Shown here: positions 19,801-32,590 of the stretch, in pieces
Numbering within the stretch: the first letter of the stretch is position 1
Layout: each line of letters begins with the position of its first letter
Origin: Hirsutella rhossiliensis
Lineage: Eukaryota; Ascomycota; Sordariomycetes; Hypocreales; Ophiocordycipitaceae
DNA: 64,000 nt
Reading direction: 5' to 3'
NCBI RefSeq assembly: GCF_020360975.1
Contig: NW_025408689.1
Location: forward strand, 558,001-622,000
Program-made: the position numbers and the translations under genes
The notes under the pieces: model-generated
The model's input: the letters and a program-made list of their open reading frames with translations, nothing else
Databases searched by the model: none
What the model was told of the DNA's origin: nothing

Positions 19801-22800
19801 TAATAGCATCGCCTTAAGCTCTATATAACTTGCCTTATTACTCTACGAATACTATAGTGCCTCTAGGACACGGCTTATATACTAGACATTCGGTAAGCAA
19901 AGGCTATAGCGTAAGGTAAATCGTACTTACCGTTAATCCGAAGCATTCTATTCTAACTAGCCGCTAACGTAAGGTATTTTGCCAGTATAGGTCGACGGTA
20001 GCAATGCCTATAGTAAGGAGTAGCTATAACGTTGCTAGTTAGTCGATACCCGTTATAAAGCGGCCTATTAATATAATAATCCGATTAGTAGTAGTCTTTA
20101 CTTCCGTATTAAAGGCCGCGCTTCTAATCCTCCTTATAGTAATTCTTTTAAGATAGATAATATATACTAGACTATAATACTATATATATACTGCTGCCGT
20201 TCGAGCTTCTATAGCCTTATCGTTTTTATTAGTCTTATATCCCGGTATATAGTTCAGTATTTCTCCGCCGCTACCGCTGCTCCTACCCGCGCCTAGACTA
20301 AGGTATATAGAAGGTACGACTTAATACTAATTTGCAATCTTATACTTAAGGTCCCTATAAGTGATTGCCTTTCGCTAGTCGTTAAGTCTAAAGCGGACTA
20401 ATATTATAAAAAGACTAATCTTTATAAGGATAGATATAACCTTAGACCGTAAGCTACGAAGTTAGGATATAATACGATCTATTAATTCGGAAGCTATAGT
20501 AAAGCTTAGGACGCCTAGGTTATATTCCTATCTACTAGCCTACTTCTCTTAGTAGTCGCCGTTAATAAGTAGTCGATTGCCCTTTACGTAGGAGGCCGTA
20601 ACGTCGAGATAGGATATTATTAAAACTAAGAATAGCCGTAATAGAACTAAATCGCCTTTACTAAGTCTATCTACGTTATAACTTCTCGGAAAGGAGGTAT
20701 AGGGATAAAATATCGATTAAAGGTTAAGACCGGCCCTAAAAAGGTAGGTAGTCTACGACGAATCGTTAGTAGATATTATAGCGAATATATATAGCAGAAA
20801 ATTTATAGCTAGTAGCTCTAAGCTAGCCCCTTAAGTTAAAGAGAGAGCTTAGAGTTATAAAACTATATTACTATAGTATTCTATTACTATAACGTGGTAG
20901 ATACTCCTATCCCCCTTACCTATAAGGGTAGAGAAATATATAGCGCCGAGCGCTTATATTATAACCTATAGTAAACTAGAATTATAGAAAATACTAAGTA
21001 GCTTTTAAAAGGGAGTATAGTTAAAAGGTATATCGAAGACGATTAAGTAAGAGGATATAGTATTATAAAAATACTATCGATAGAGCCCGTCGCGTAATAC
21101 TACTATAGCCGGTATAGTATAGCTAAACTATAACTTAACGACTTTACCGGGTCCTTTAGATTCTTAGATATTCGCTACTAATACGGTTTTCCCTAGCGTA
21201 ACTCTCTTAGATAGCTACTTATTTAGTAGGAGGACTCCCTCGATATTATGCTCCCTAATAAAAGCCGGACTATAGGTGTTAGCGGTAAGTAATATAATAG
21301 GTGCTTAGGACTCTTTAAAGGTATAGACGCTTTTTCCTAGCCTAGTAGCCTTAACTTAAAAACTACGTTAAATATAGTAGCAATCCCGATAGAACCCTAT
21401 GTAAACGTTATACCGAGGTTTACTTACGTCGCACTTTATATACTTTTAGCGATAAGATTCGCACGATATAAATAGCTTCTTCGTCCGTAATACTAAAGGC
21501 GGCACCCTAGTTAAGGAAGTATTAAAACGAAACTTAACTAGTATAAATACTCCCTCTTTATAAACTATTTTATATAAAGACTAGCGATTACTTCTGCCTA
21601 TAGTTCGAAATGCTAGTATTATTACGTAGAGCGTATACTTACCTACCGACCTTTATAAGCCGCTTAAGTAGGACTTAACGCCGCGTTATACTTAGAGGGG
21701 GGACGCTTTTATATAGGAGGGGATTTTAGTAAAAGTAAAAGCTAGATAAAACGATAGGCTTAGAGAATATATTAATATTTATACTAGGTCTTAGGTAAGG
21801 GAAGTATCTAGGAAAAGAGCTACTAAAGATTGCTAAGGTAGCTCTAGGCCTTTTATACCCTAGCTACGCGCTAAAAATAGTACCTTTTATATAGCCTTAT
21901 TAGGACTTAGATAGGGGACGGTCGGTTTATAACTTATATAATTATACCTATTCTATATTAGCGATATACTATATCGATATACGTTACTATATAGTCTTTA
22001 ACTACCTAGACTAAGCTACTATATAATTTATTGCTTTATATATCTTTAATCTATAGATAAGCGATTTTACTTTATCGACGGTAGTCTAGTATTAACGTAA
22101 TTACGTTGCGCTTCTAAGAAAGGAGATATCTATACTAAGCTGGTTCTTAACGAAGTCGCCGGCTACTAAGAAGGGCTAGATATCTCTATAAGGTTTAATA
22201 GTTATTTCTACCTTTATTAACTATATCTATATAAGGCCTAATTATTTACTTCTTTTTATAAGTAGAGATAGCGATAAGACTATTTATCCTTTCTTAAGAG
22301 CACCCTTACGCGGATAGTATTAGCTATAAGATAGCTGTTTTAAATCGTACGAAGCTTTACTATAGCTCTCGTATAACTTAGATCGGAGCTAGACTATACT
22401 TATAGCCTTAACTTTATATAATATAATAAAGTTTTATTAACTAGCTATAATAGTTAGTAATATCCTATCTATATAGACGCTTAGGTAATTCTTATAACTT
22501 CTAGGTCGCTAGGATTTCCTATAACTACTAGCTATAAAGTAATACGTACTACTTAATTAACTATATTAAGTCCGTTAGTCGAGTAGCCTTAGGTAAGAAA
22601 AATATAAAAGTCTTTAAGATAGTTATTATTAATAGGCCCGTTAAGGATTATATCGTAAGCGCGTTAAGGGTATCTCGTTATCTATCCTATAATAGTAATA
22701 AGTTAAATTAACTCGGCTTTATATAGTAGCTTTAGGAACTCCCTCCTAGTAAAGGATAAGAATTATTTAGGAGCTAAGTCCTTATTAGGTATATTTAATA

Positions 22801-23776
22801 TACTTCGATCTTTTCCTAGGCTTAAAAGAATATTATAGGATCTAACGCTTACCGGTTTAAGCCTAAACCTAAAGTAATATTCGGAGAACTAGTTTAGCTA
22901 GGCTTAGGCGTCGAGGCTATTATTAATACCGTTCTTACCTTTTAATCTACTATTTCTTCCTTTAAGTTAGTAGAGTTACTTAGAAGATTAAATATAACTA
23001 TTTTTAATAACGTATAAGTAGAAGTAACCGCTTAAATCCGCGTCGGAATTTATAGTCTTTCTATAGACACGGCCTAAATAAGCACGGAAATTCTCGTTTC
23101 TTTTTTAAATTTTCGGTAGATAACTTTTCTCCCTTAGACTATAGTAGGGATAGGTATACTATTTTCTAGGTAAAGGGAGCTCGGAATAAACGGTCGTAAG
23201 GTGCCGCTAGAGATTAGCGTTAGAGCTAAACCCGTCCTATAACCTACTATAGCTAGAATAAGGGCATTTAAAAGGCTTTTTATAAATACTATTATATTTT
23301 CTAGCCTATATTAAGTGCGCTATCTAAAGCTTATAAGGATTACGCGATTATATCGGTAAACCCCTAGGCTTTCTAAAAAAACATTTATCTTTTCTTAATA
23401 TAGTAACGCGAAGTGCTTGCTTCTTAGTAGGATATAATTATAAGATAGAGAGTAGTAAACCCTATTCTTCTTAAGGCGAGCATTTTATTTATAGGTAAAA
23501 AAGAAAAAGGCCGGACTATTACTTAGAAATAGTAAGTAAGGAGGCTATAAATAAAGTAGTTACTAGAACGGTAGTAGATAGGGATTCGTTTTACGGCTTC
23601 TACCTTTATTAAGTAAGCATCCTATATATTTAATAAACCTATAGCCGAAAAACGGATAGTATATAGCTAGAGGCTAGGAAGTGCTTTTAGTTAGCTAGCT
23701 AACTACTAATAGTGTCTAGGACGCTATAAGCTTATTAATAGGGGCTAACGCGTATAAAGAAATTTAAATTAAGTGT
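19801..23776. other. RIP-saturated sequence, probably the rest of family D
   Basis: The first few hundred bases still align with 39450-39700 (ATATATACTAAC followed by ATAAATTTCCCTTACTACC-like text at both loci). Beyond this I could not follow the similarity or name a domain. No LTR pair or terminal repeat was found. Protein-like frames occur on the minus strand but are too broken to assign. Confidence 0.35.
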
Positions 23777-24125
23777 TCTTACGAAGAGAGGGTATAAGTA
23801 ATAAATTAATTAAGTTCCTTAGATTCTTCCTCCTCCTTAATAAATAGTAACTTCTTATAGTTCTATTACTTATAGCTACCTTATAATAGCGATATTACTA
23901 CCCTAGCTACTTAGATAACGTTGTTATTTAAAAGGTTCGATATAACCGCTTAATAATAATATTATTTATCCTTCTTAGTTACCTTTACTAGAGTTAGCCT
24001 AATTAAGTAACCTTTAGACCTAGATCGTTAACCCGTTTTTACGATAAGTATAATACCCTTAGCTAGGACACCGATATAAACCGTACTACCGTATCTTAGT
24101 AGGCGGCATCGACTAAATAAAAAAA
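23777..24125 (-). repeat. Copia-4 LTR, RIP-converted copy
   Basis: Begins TCTTACGAAGAGAG, corresponding to TCTCGCGAAGAGAG at 18534. Alignment with 18534-18860 shows mainly C to T and G to A changes (for example GATGACGTTGTCATCTAGAAG against GATAACGTTGTTATTTAAAAG). No gag follows on its left side, so it is a solo LTR or a 3' LTR. Confidence 0.65.
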
Positions 24126-24164
24126 ATAGGTCTTTATTCGCCTCTTTAATTATTACTTTAAGCC

Positions 24165-24169
24165 GATTA
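24165..24169. repeat. Target-site duplication of Copia-1, left
   Basis: GATTA; the identical pentamer is at 30480-30484. Confidence 0.88.
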
Positions 24170-24655
24170 TATCGCGAAGCGTAGCCTAATTTCGTAGTTC
24201 TCGGAGATATCCCTTAGCACGAGGGACTAAGGAAGCTAAAAACACCTAGTATAGAAGAAGGAAGAAGGAGCTAAAAAGAGGTGCAGAAAGGAGGGTAGGG
24301 GCATAAGGGGAAGTAGAAGTAGCGATAGCTTCTTATAGAGGTAGCGAAAGATAAGACGGATATACCGGCAACGGCTAGAAAAGAGGGGAAAAACCGGCAA
24401 AAAGCTTAGTAGTCGAAAGGATATTAGTAGCTTCTTTAAGTAGGATCTTCTATATTAATTAAGATACTAGATAGGTATAAAGAGGGGCGTTAGATAGAGG
24501 AAAGAAGGAGAATTAAGGCAATATAATAATTACTCCCCTACCTTTATTACTGCTCCTATAAGAATTAAATCTTTCTGCCCTACCTATCTAACCCCTTACT
24601 TCTAATTTTACCTTTATATATTTTATATATACTTCTCGTATCTCTCTTCGCGAGA
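24170..24655 (+). repeat. Copia-1 5' LTR
   Basis: 486 bp, same length as 29994-30479. The termini TATCGCGAAG/CTTCGCGAGA form a short imperfect inverted repeat. Contains TTTTATATATACTTC near the 3' end, possibly promoter-related. Confidence 0.92.
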
Positions 24656-24698
24656 GTTATAAGCCCGGGAGGAATAGAATTCCTATACCTTCCGGCTA
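24656..24698 (+). other. Copia-1 primer-binding site and hairpin
   Basis: GTTATAAGCCCGGGAGG directly after the LTR. Allowing one RIP change (TG to TA) this is GTTATGAGCCCGGG, complementary to the anticodon stem-loop of initiator tRNA-Met (GGGCTCATAAC), i.e. half-tRNA priming as known for Drosophila copia. It is followed by a hairpin (AGGAAT-AGA-ATTCCT inside CCGGGAGG/CCTTCCGG). Confidence 0.75.
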
Positions 24699-24801
24699 CT
24701 ATAAAAGGCACCTTTCTTATATCCCTCGTAGCTTCCTTTTACCCCTCTTATTAGAAAAGCCGATTTTTACCCGACTTTTCTACCCCCCCTCTTCTATAAC
24801 A

Positions 24802-27800
24802 ATAACGAAAACCGACTCCTCTACCGTCCCTATAGTCTATAGGACGATTCTTATAGAGCCCTAAGATTAGGAAAAGTAGGTAAAGGAGCTACGGGCTTAT
24901 ATAGATAGAACTATCTATAATTTGGTCTTCTCTAATAAGTAGGACCCTCTCGAGCCCCCTCTTCGTCCTAGAGCAACGGAATTTATAAAGGGAGCGTCCC
25001 TCTTCTCCGAGCTAACCTCTATATAATAGAGAGCTTTTTCTGCTGCCTTTAGTAACTATAAGAGTCACCGTAAGGAATACCTTTATAAGACGAAGCTGCT
25101 AACTACTATACGCACGGCGATAATAGAATCCGTTAGTGCCGTAAAGCTAATTACTCTTTAAGAGAAAGAGACTCCTAGGTAGTAGCTTTTAAAGCTCGAG
25201 ACCTCGATAGCTCCCTCGAGGGGCTATATAACTAACCGTATTAAGAAGACCTATACGGCATACCTAGGAGCCTTTTTTACTAGGAACCTACTAGCTTCTT
25301 CGTAGCTAGCTAAGTAGGAAGAAATCCTCGAGGAAGCTAACTAATACTTCCTTATAGAAGCTCTTTCCGGTTAGTAGCTATAGGATATATCTCTGCTAAT
25401 AAAGCCTATTAGTAACGGCTACTCGACTATCTTTTAAGAGGCTAGCCGGGAACTAGACAAAGAGGCTACTAGAGTATAATAGTAAGCAGTCTTATTCCTT
25501 TATAGCTAGCACTCGACCTAGACGGCTCGACCTACTGCCCCTGCAGCTGCTGCGGCTCCCGCTGCTACTGCTGCGGCTATTGTTCCTTCGGCTCCTCCTC
25601 CCTCGAGAGCCTTAACGCCGTCGTTAACTGCAGCTACGGCCCCGGCCCCGGCTCCGTATCTTGCTCCGGGCCCGGCCCCGGTCCCGTTAGTTAGACCGGC
25701 CCGACTAGTCCCCTAATAGACCTTTTAGTCCGTTAGTCGAAAAATCAGGGAACTAGTCGAAATCGAACCTCTTCGTTAAAATCAGCAATAAGGGGTAAAA
25801 AGGGGGGGTTTTTAAGCAGACCTTCTAGAAAGGGACGAGGATTCCTCGAAGAGACAACGTACGAGGAGGAATCGACCTACCTACTAAGCATATAAAAAGC
25901 CCTATCGGCTAGAAGACTACTAGTAGGTCTTCGAGGAAAACCGACCTAAAGGAGTTAACCCTTTAAAGAGGCTATAAGAAATAGTATAATAGTCTCTTAA
26001 GGAGGACCCCTCGTTATAGAAGAAGATAGACGAGATTCGGGTTGCTAAGAAATAGCAACTAATACCGCTGCCCCTATTCGAGCCGTAAATTCGAGGAAAA
26101 ATCGTTAGTATAGCAAATCCGGCATTCGTCTTCCCTATAGATTAGCAAAACCAACCGTTAGAGCCCTTTAATTATCCCCTACGAAAATCAGCTATCCTTA
26201 ACTCTAGTGCTTCCCTCGATATCTATAATACACTCTTACGATTCCGGTCCTTTAAGAAGGCACGGAGGGAATACCTTATTGCCGGGGAATTAACCGTATA
26301 GATAGAGGGATACGGAAGGGTAAATTTTAAGATAAAATTACCTAATAGGTCTTTACGAATTCTTCGACGAAAAAGGGTAGCTTTTTGCCCTCGATTTTTA
26401 ACGAGCCTGATTTCCTTCCGCCTTCTTTAAGAGGAAGGAATCTTCTAGGATACGACGTCTAAGCCTATAAGGCTAGTCTAGAAGAATTAGACTATTAAGC
26501 TTATCGAGGAGAAATTCGGTTAATTTATTCTCGAATTCCGACCTATCCTTAGGAAGGAATCTCTCGAGAAGTTAGCTTTCCCTACTCGAAGGAGGGTAGG
26601 TTTAAAGGACCCTCTTCCGGCAGCCTAAGGAGACGGTCTTCTTTAGCACGCACGACTTAGTCACCCGGGCCCCCTAGCTTTATATAAGCTAGGACAATAA
26701 TAGGGAGTATAAATAAGAGGCCTAAAGACCGTCGAATGCGAATACTACGGCTAAGGAAAGACTAAGAGACGAATTTCTAGACGAACGCCTTTACGGCCGG
26801 ACTAGCCGTATAAGGAAATTTAGGTCGACTAGACCGACGTCTCTAGGGATTAGGAAAGCTTCGTTAAGGTAATGTTTTTTATAGACGCTTTTTTAGGGAT
26901 GGTTTTCCCCTATTTCTTACGGACCTACCTAAGTAAGTATAACTAGTCTACCCTCCGGGACTTCGTTAACTAGATAAAATCCTACTTTAGCTACGAGGTA
27001 AAGAAGATACGGTCTAATAGAGAGCTATTTATAAAGGATATCTTAAATTAGCTTCGAAAAAGGGGCATTTTACCCCTCCTATTAGCACCGAATACCTAGG
27101 CCTAGAACGGAGGGGCAGAAAGATTAGGGGGAGCTATAATAAAAAGGGCCCGTACGATAAGACTTACTATAAGGCTTCTACACGACCTTTAGAGGGAAGT
27201 CGTTAAGACCGCCTATTACCTTCGGAACCGGACCCCGAGGGACCTTAAGGACCCTAGGGGGCTAAACTAAGGAATAGACTAGAAATTCCCCCTCGAGCTC
27301 TTTACGAAGAAGAGGGCCTTGCTAGCCTACCTTCGTGCCTATGGCTATAAGGCATACGCAATAACTACCGATATATAGCTAAAAGGGAAGAAGAAAAGAA
27401 AGCTTAATCCTAGAGCCTTTATTAGTTACCTCGTTAGTTATAATTCTATAAATATCTTCTAGATCTAGATTCCTCTTCTATAGAAGGTTATTTTAACTAC
27501 GGATATAATTTTCAACGAATCTAGCTTTTTCGACGGAAAGAGGGATTAATAGCCCCTCTTACTCTCTTAACGTTAGCTAATTTAAAAGATCTAAATTCCC
27601 CCTTCCTAATAGTCTTAAGAAGAGGTCCTAGATAAGGAAATAGAAGAAGAAACCGACGTCGAAGTAGTCGAGGATAACGCCGACTTCGAAGAAGAAGAAG
27701 AGGAAGCTGCTAGATTAGATAATCTAGACGAAGAAGGAGACTATAGGAAAGCGGTAGAGCTAGAATACGCCTACCTCCCTACGCCTCCTCTTACGGAATA

Positions 27801-29728
27801 AGAAGAAGATCTAGAAGCAGCTTTTTTAGTTAGTCTTCCCGTCTCGGCCCCTAAGGGGGTAGGAAAGGCACCTCTCTTAAAGGATTACCCGGCTGCCTTT
27901 TTATCCTTACTTCGAGAAGCAAAGGAAGGTATAGGGCCCGATATAAAAGAAGACTAACCTTTCCCTTATTTCGATCGTTTTTCCGACTTCTACCTAACGC
28001 TAATAGAAGACGGTTCCTACGGAGCGTTTATAGTAGGCCGGCTCTTTAAGCTATAGTTATTAGCAAGGAAGGTATATAAAAGAGACCTCCCGGACCTACT
28101 AGTAAACTAGAAGTAGCTAGAAAAACACCCCTTTAGAGACTAGTTTTTCTAGGCCTAGAAAGACTACCTAGCCTTATATAAGGAGATAGGGTCTTTCGAA
28201 GAGGTCCTTAAGGAAAAGGCAAGAGGAAAATAGGTCCTTAGCTATAAGTAGGTCTTTATCTATAAGACTAATAAACACGGCTTCCTTTAAAAGTATAAAG
28301 CCTAGCTAGTTATCTATAGGAATTAATAGGAAAAGGGGGATCTACCTACTAGGGCAACTACCTTAGTAGGGATATCTTTTTAGACCCTTATAGCTATAGT
28401 AGCAGAATTCGACCTCGAGCTCGATTAGATAGATATAGTTAACGCCTTCGTTAACTGCCCTCTTAAGGAAGAAGAAGTTATCTATATACGACTTCCTCCT
28501 AGTTTCTAATAACTAGGAAAGGTTCTATAGCTTAGGAAAGCTCTATATAGACTACGAAGATTACCCTTTCTTTAGCAATAGCATTTAATAGGTTCCCTCG
28601 AAGCCCTAGGCTTTAAGAAAGTCCCTTAGGAACCGTATATAATATAGAAGGGTAAAATCACGGTCTTCTTCTACGTCGACGATATTATCTAGGCCTACCT
28701 AAAAGAGAAAGAAGCTGCTACTAGGGAGGCTATATAAGGCCTATAATAAAGGTATAAGATAACTAGGCTTAGGGAGCTAAAGTGGTTCCTAGGGATATAA
28801 ATCCTTTAGAATAGGTCCTAACGGACTATCTAGCTTACTTAAGACGCCTATATCGATAAGGTCGCGTATAAATTCCTCCCTAATTCCCTTAATAAGAAGC
28901 TTCCCTCTACGCCTATATTAAACGAAGAGCTTTTACCTAATCCGTCCTTTTAAGCTAGGGAGCAAGAGAAATACTAATATTAATAGAAGGTAGGCTCCCT
29001 GCTTTTTTTAGCTATTTCTACTAGACCGGATATCTCTTTTACGGTCTCCCGGCTAGCTAAGCATAATTAGAATCCTAGCCCTAGGTATTAAGAAGCAGTA
29101 GATAGAGCTATCCTTTATCTCTATTTAACGAGATTATATAGTCTGCGCCTAGGAGGGCAAGGAAGGAAACAAGCTACCGAAATCTTCCTTTATTCAAGCG
29201 ATTTATCCTTTACGGACAATTCCTTAGATAGAAAGAGCTTATAAGGGTATATTATATCCCTTTTTAGAGGAACTATTGCTTAGAGAGCTTCGAAGCAAGC
29301 TACCGTTACGACTTCTAGTATAGAAGTAGAGCTACTAGCTCTCTTAGAAGCGTTAAAAGAAGTGATTTTCCTTAGCCGGCTGCTAATATCTTTTTAACTA
29401 TAAATTCTATCCCCGTTAGCTATAGAATACGATAATATATAGACTATACGAATTCTTATAGAGGAAAATAGTAAGCTATTAACCCGGCTACGGTATATCG
29501 ATATCTACTAGCATTAGTTACGCTAAGAGGTCTAAAGGGGACTTATTTCCGTCCGTTAGGTTCTAACGGCATTAATAAAAGCCGACGGTCTTACGAAGCC
29601 CCTACCGGAGTAGAAGCTAGCTGTCTTTTTATAGTAAATAGGGCTAGAAGACGTTCGAGAGAAGCTATCCTTAGAGGCCCGCCCTAAGAGTCTACGAGAG
29701 GAGCTAATAGCACGTACGAGAAGGTAAC
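24802..29728 (+). pseudogene. gag-pol: Copia-1 gag-pol polyprotein, RIP-broken
   Basis: The probable start ATA (ATG before RIP) at 24802 is followed by TKTDSSTVPIVYR. Gag: VKELRAYIDRTIYNLVFSNK. Integrase zinc region: CEYYG near 26735-26750. Integrase core: TDVSRD, ESFVKVMFFIDAFLGMVFPY, KKIRSNRELFIKDIL (second Asp changed to Asn) and NGGAERLGGAIIKRARTIR (Glu), roughly 26800-27180. RT: FDLELD-IDIVNAFVNCPLK near 28410-28460 and FFYVDDII near 28668-28695, an intact YVDD box. RNase H end: TSSIEVELLALLEALKEVIF near 29310-29370. Many TAG/TAA stops replace Trp and Gln. The end is taken at the stop near 29728. Confidence 0.88.
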
Positions 29729-29982
29729 GTCTATAGCCGAAGAAAAGGAAGAGGTTTTTCCCTTAAAGGGCCCCCTATTTAATTAGGTTTTCCCTTCTAA
29801 GAAGGCCCCTTTCTTATAGGACTTTCCCTCTTTAGGCCTTTTCCTTAAGTAGGTCTAAAGAGCCTAGGGACCTAAAGAGCCCCTGCTTTCCTCGAGTAAA
29901 GGAGAAGTATAGAGCTAAGAACCTCCTCTATACGCTTACTAGCCCAAGCCGTATTAGCTATGCCTTAAGGGGCAGGCTATAG

Positions 29983-29993
29983 CTAAGGGGGTA
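29983..29993 (+). other. Copia-1 polypurine tract
   Basis: CTAAGGGGGTA directly before the 3' LTR start TATCGCG. The miniature element at 63138 has CTAAGGGGGTG before TGTCGCG, the same junction without the two G to A changes. Confidence 0.85.
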
Positions 29994-30479
29994 TATCGCG
30001 AAGCGTGGCCTAATTTCGTAGTTCTCGGAGATATCCCTTAGCACGAGGGACTAAGGAAGCTAAAAACACCCGGTATAAAAGAAGGAAGAAGGAGCTAAAA
30101 AGAGGTATAGAAAGGAGGGTAGGGGCATAAGGGGAAGTAGAAGTAGCGATAGCTTCCTATAGAGGTAGCGAAAGATAAGACGGATGTGCCGGCAACGGCT
30201 AGAAAAGAGGGGGAAAACCGGTAAAAAGCTCGGTAGTCGAAAGGATATTAGTAGCTTCTTTAAGTAGGATCTTCTATGTTAATTAAGATGCTAGATAGGT
30301 ATAAAGAGGGGCGTTAGATAGAGGAAAGAAGGAGAATTAAGGCAATATAATAATTACTCCCCTACCTTTATTACTGCTCCCGTAAGAATTAAATCTCTCT
30401 GCCCTGCCTATCTAACCCCTTACTTTTAATTTTACCTTCGTGCATTTTATATATACTTCTCGCATCTCTCTTCGCGAGA
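29994..30479 (+). repeat. Copia-1 3' LTR
   Basis: 486 bp. Compared with the 5' LTR, differences are mostly transitions, and this copy keeps some TG/CA lost from the 5' LTR (GCGTGGCC here, GCGTAGCC there; TTCGTGCATT here, TTTATATATT there). Followed by GATTA. Confidence 0.92.
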
Positions 30480-30484
30480 GATTA

Positions 30485-30690
30485 AGGTATAATAGTTCTC
30501 GAAATATAATTAAAAGATAGTTTTATAGCATTTATAGTTCGTTCTTAAGGTAGTATCTTCGTTTATATCCCTTAAACTTTTACTTATATACCTCTTTATT
30601 TATTAAAAGCCTATCTCCTTTACTATTTCTTTAGTAGACTAGAAAAGTCGACGCTATATATATTAGTTCCTAATCGATGCTATTTATAAG
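30485..30690. other. Host sequence between Copia-1 and Copia-2
   Basis: 206 bp of RIP-rich sequence left between the two insertions. No feature recognised; it is presumably the same host repeat as that to the left of 24165 and right of 36740. Confidence 0.4.
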
Positions 30691-30695
30691 AGAAC

Positions 30696-31263
30696 TATAA
30701 GGAACGGTGTTCCTACTATAAATAAAGCAGCTATAATATACTCTCCCGATTATATAAGCCAATAAGTAGTATATTAATTATAGATAAAATCTCATCCTAT
30801 AGAGTAGGAATCGCTCGTTATTTTGCATGTTATTATGCATTAAACGGGTTGCCGGTTATCGTATAATCGGGAATCGAAGGAACAGAGCTAGCTTAGAATA
30901 CTAGCTAAGACCTCTTAAGAACACCGGCACGACCAACCTCCTTTAAACATAAATATTAGTGGAACTAAGACACTTCTAGATTCACTCGAGGTATCACGGA
31001 ATTCCCTAGTCTTAGGGCTATACGGTAGCCTAAATCTAGTCCTAAAACGTTCTTCCGTTTAGCTATAATTATCTATATAAGACAGCATGTCCGCTAGTAG
31101 ATAGATAGAGAATTATTAACTTTAACACCTCTTCTATACACTAATATACTACTAATAAATTCCGTTGAAAATCCTACCTTATACTCCTTCTTCCCCTCTA
31201 TCACGTAATCTTACGTGATTCCTTGATTTCCTAAAATTCCGCTTTTGCTTATATACCTTTAGA
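30696..31263 (+). repeat. Copia-2 5' LTR
   Basis: 568 bp, equal in length to the 3' LTR and very similar. Differences are largely C/T and G/A (for example TATTATGCATTA against TATTATAGATTA includes a transversion). Contains ACGTAATCTTACGT, a short palindrome, near the 3' end. Confidence 0.93.
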
Positions 31264-31297
31264 GGTTATAAGCCCGGCTTACTCCTTTTAAGCCGGG
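31264..31297 (+). other. Copia-2 primer-binding site and hairpin
   Basis: GGTTATAAGCCCGGC follows the LTR (pre-RIP GGTTATGAGCCCGG, complementary to the tRNA-iMet anticodon arm). The end of the PBS is built into a perfect 9-bp hairpin CCCGGCTTA-CTCCTTT-TAAGCCGGG. Confidence 0.75.
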
Positions 31298-31469
31298 AAA
31301 TTAACTACTTATAACTTTGAAATTCCTCGTCGAAATATTCAATTAAAATTCCTTTCGAAATTCCCCCTAACTTCTTTTACCTTCCTACGCTCTTAAACTC
31401 CCGTCTAGACTTCTCGATCCCTACGAACGAAATAATACCGAGTTTATATAAAATAGGTAGATAGAAAGA

Positions 31470-32590
31470 ATATAAATTCTTTAGACTTAAGGGAAATTTA
31501 AATTATACTCTTTAGACTACGAGGATAAGAGCTATCCTTACTAAGGAAAAGCTTATCGCTACCTTAGAGCAAGAAAATCATATAAAGACTATAAAAGCTT
31601 TATCTTAGATTTTTCTTCGAGTCGAAGATAGCCCTTTAATGCAAATTAAGCATTTAATAAATACTAAAGCTGCTTAGGATAAGCTTATAAAGCTATATAA
31701 TCCGTCGAATTTCTCGTCGAATTATTTGCTTATAAAGCAGCTCTTTAATCTTAGTCCCTCGGGCTCTAATTTAGAGAAATACCTTTATAAGGTAAAAGAA
31801 ATCTACGAGGATTTAAAATCCTATAACATAGAAATTCTAGAAGTTATCCTTATAGCATGGATTCTTAATTGCCTTAATAAGGAATTTAGAAGCTATATTA
31901 TAAATATTACGCAGAGCCTTAGGTATGATTCTACGGCCTTTACCCTTAAATCCCTAACAGCTAGTCCTTTAGACGAAGCTAGAAGAATAGAGGATATAGA
32001 TGAATCTTCGGAGAAAGCCTTCCTAATACGAAGGAAGCCTTAGAAATCCCATAGAAATTCTACGGATACTCCTTATTATAAGGAATGCAAAAAACCAGGG
32101 CATTTTATAGTAAATTACTATAAATTATACCCGAATAAGGCTCCCGCTTATTAGGTATTAAATAAAGGAAAAAGGGACGATAGGACTTAAATTTCTAAGA
32201 AGAGAAAATCTTCTTCTTCTTCTTCTTCTAGGAAGAAATCCCCTTCTAGTAGCATTTCTACTACTAATAAAAGAAGGAAGGCTCGAATTACCGAGCTAGA
32301 GTCCGATTTAGAAGATAGTAATAAGGTCTTAAATATAGCTTTGCAAGAAAATATAGACCTAGATATCGACCTTATAGACCTTTCTAGGGCTCCGACCCCT
32401 ATATAAACGTCTAAGGATTTAAAGGTAATTTTAACCTCTATAAATACCCCTATAGTAGAAGCTAATAAAGACTCTCTTTTAGGACCTCTAGAAGCCTCGA
32501 TTCCTAGAATAAAGGAATTAGTCTTAAAGGTAAGAGAAGGAGGATTTCTAGTTATAAGAATAAAAGGATCTTTAATTTTATATATAATAC
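31470..32590 (+). pseudogene. gag: Copia-2 gag with CCHC knuckle
   Basis: Gag of the UBN2/copia type. The frame reads RIRAILTKEKLIATLEQENH and then SNYLLIKQLFNLSPSGSNLE and YIINITQSLRYDSTAFTLKS, the last two in a stop-free stretch at 31726-32043. A zinc knuckle CKKPGHFIVNYYKLYP near 32086-32130 has its last Cys changed to Tyr. A Ser/Lys-rich segment (about 32195-32270) and an acidic helical stretch follow. Stops at TAG/TAA are few. The ATG at 31726 is internal to Gag and not the true start. Confidence 0.85.

Larger units (their letters stand above)
24170..30479 (+). mobile_element. Ty1/copia element Copia-1, complete but RIP-inactivated
   Basis: A 6.3-kb element with two 486-bp LTRs (TATCGCGAAG to CTTCGCGAGA), GATTA duplication, a tRNA-iMet-type PBS, one gag-pol reading frame in the copia order (gag, integrase, RT, RNase H) and a polypurine tract CTAAGGGGGTA. 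TAG/TAA stops occur throughout but GC-rich patches survive, so RIP is moderate. Its PBS, polypurine tract and LTR start match those of the miniature element at 63138-63507, making Copia-1 the likely autonomous partner. A relative, Copia-4, is represented by fragments at 18213-18860 and 23777-24125. Confidence 0.93.
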
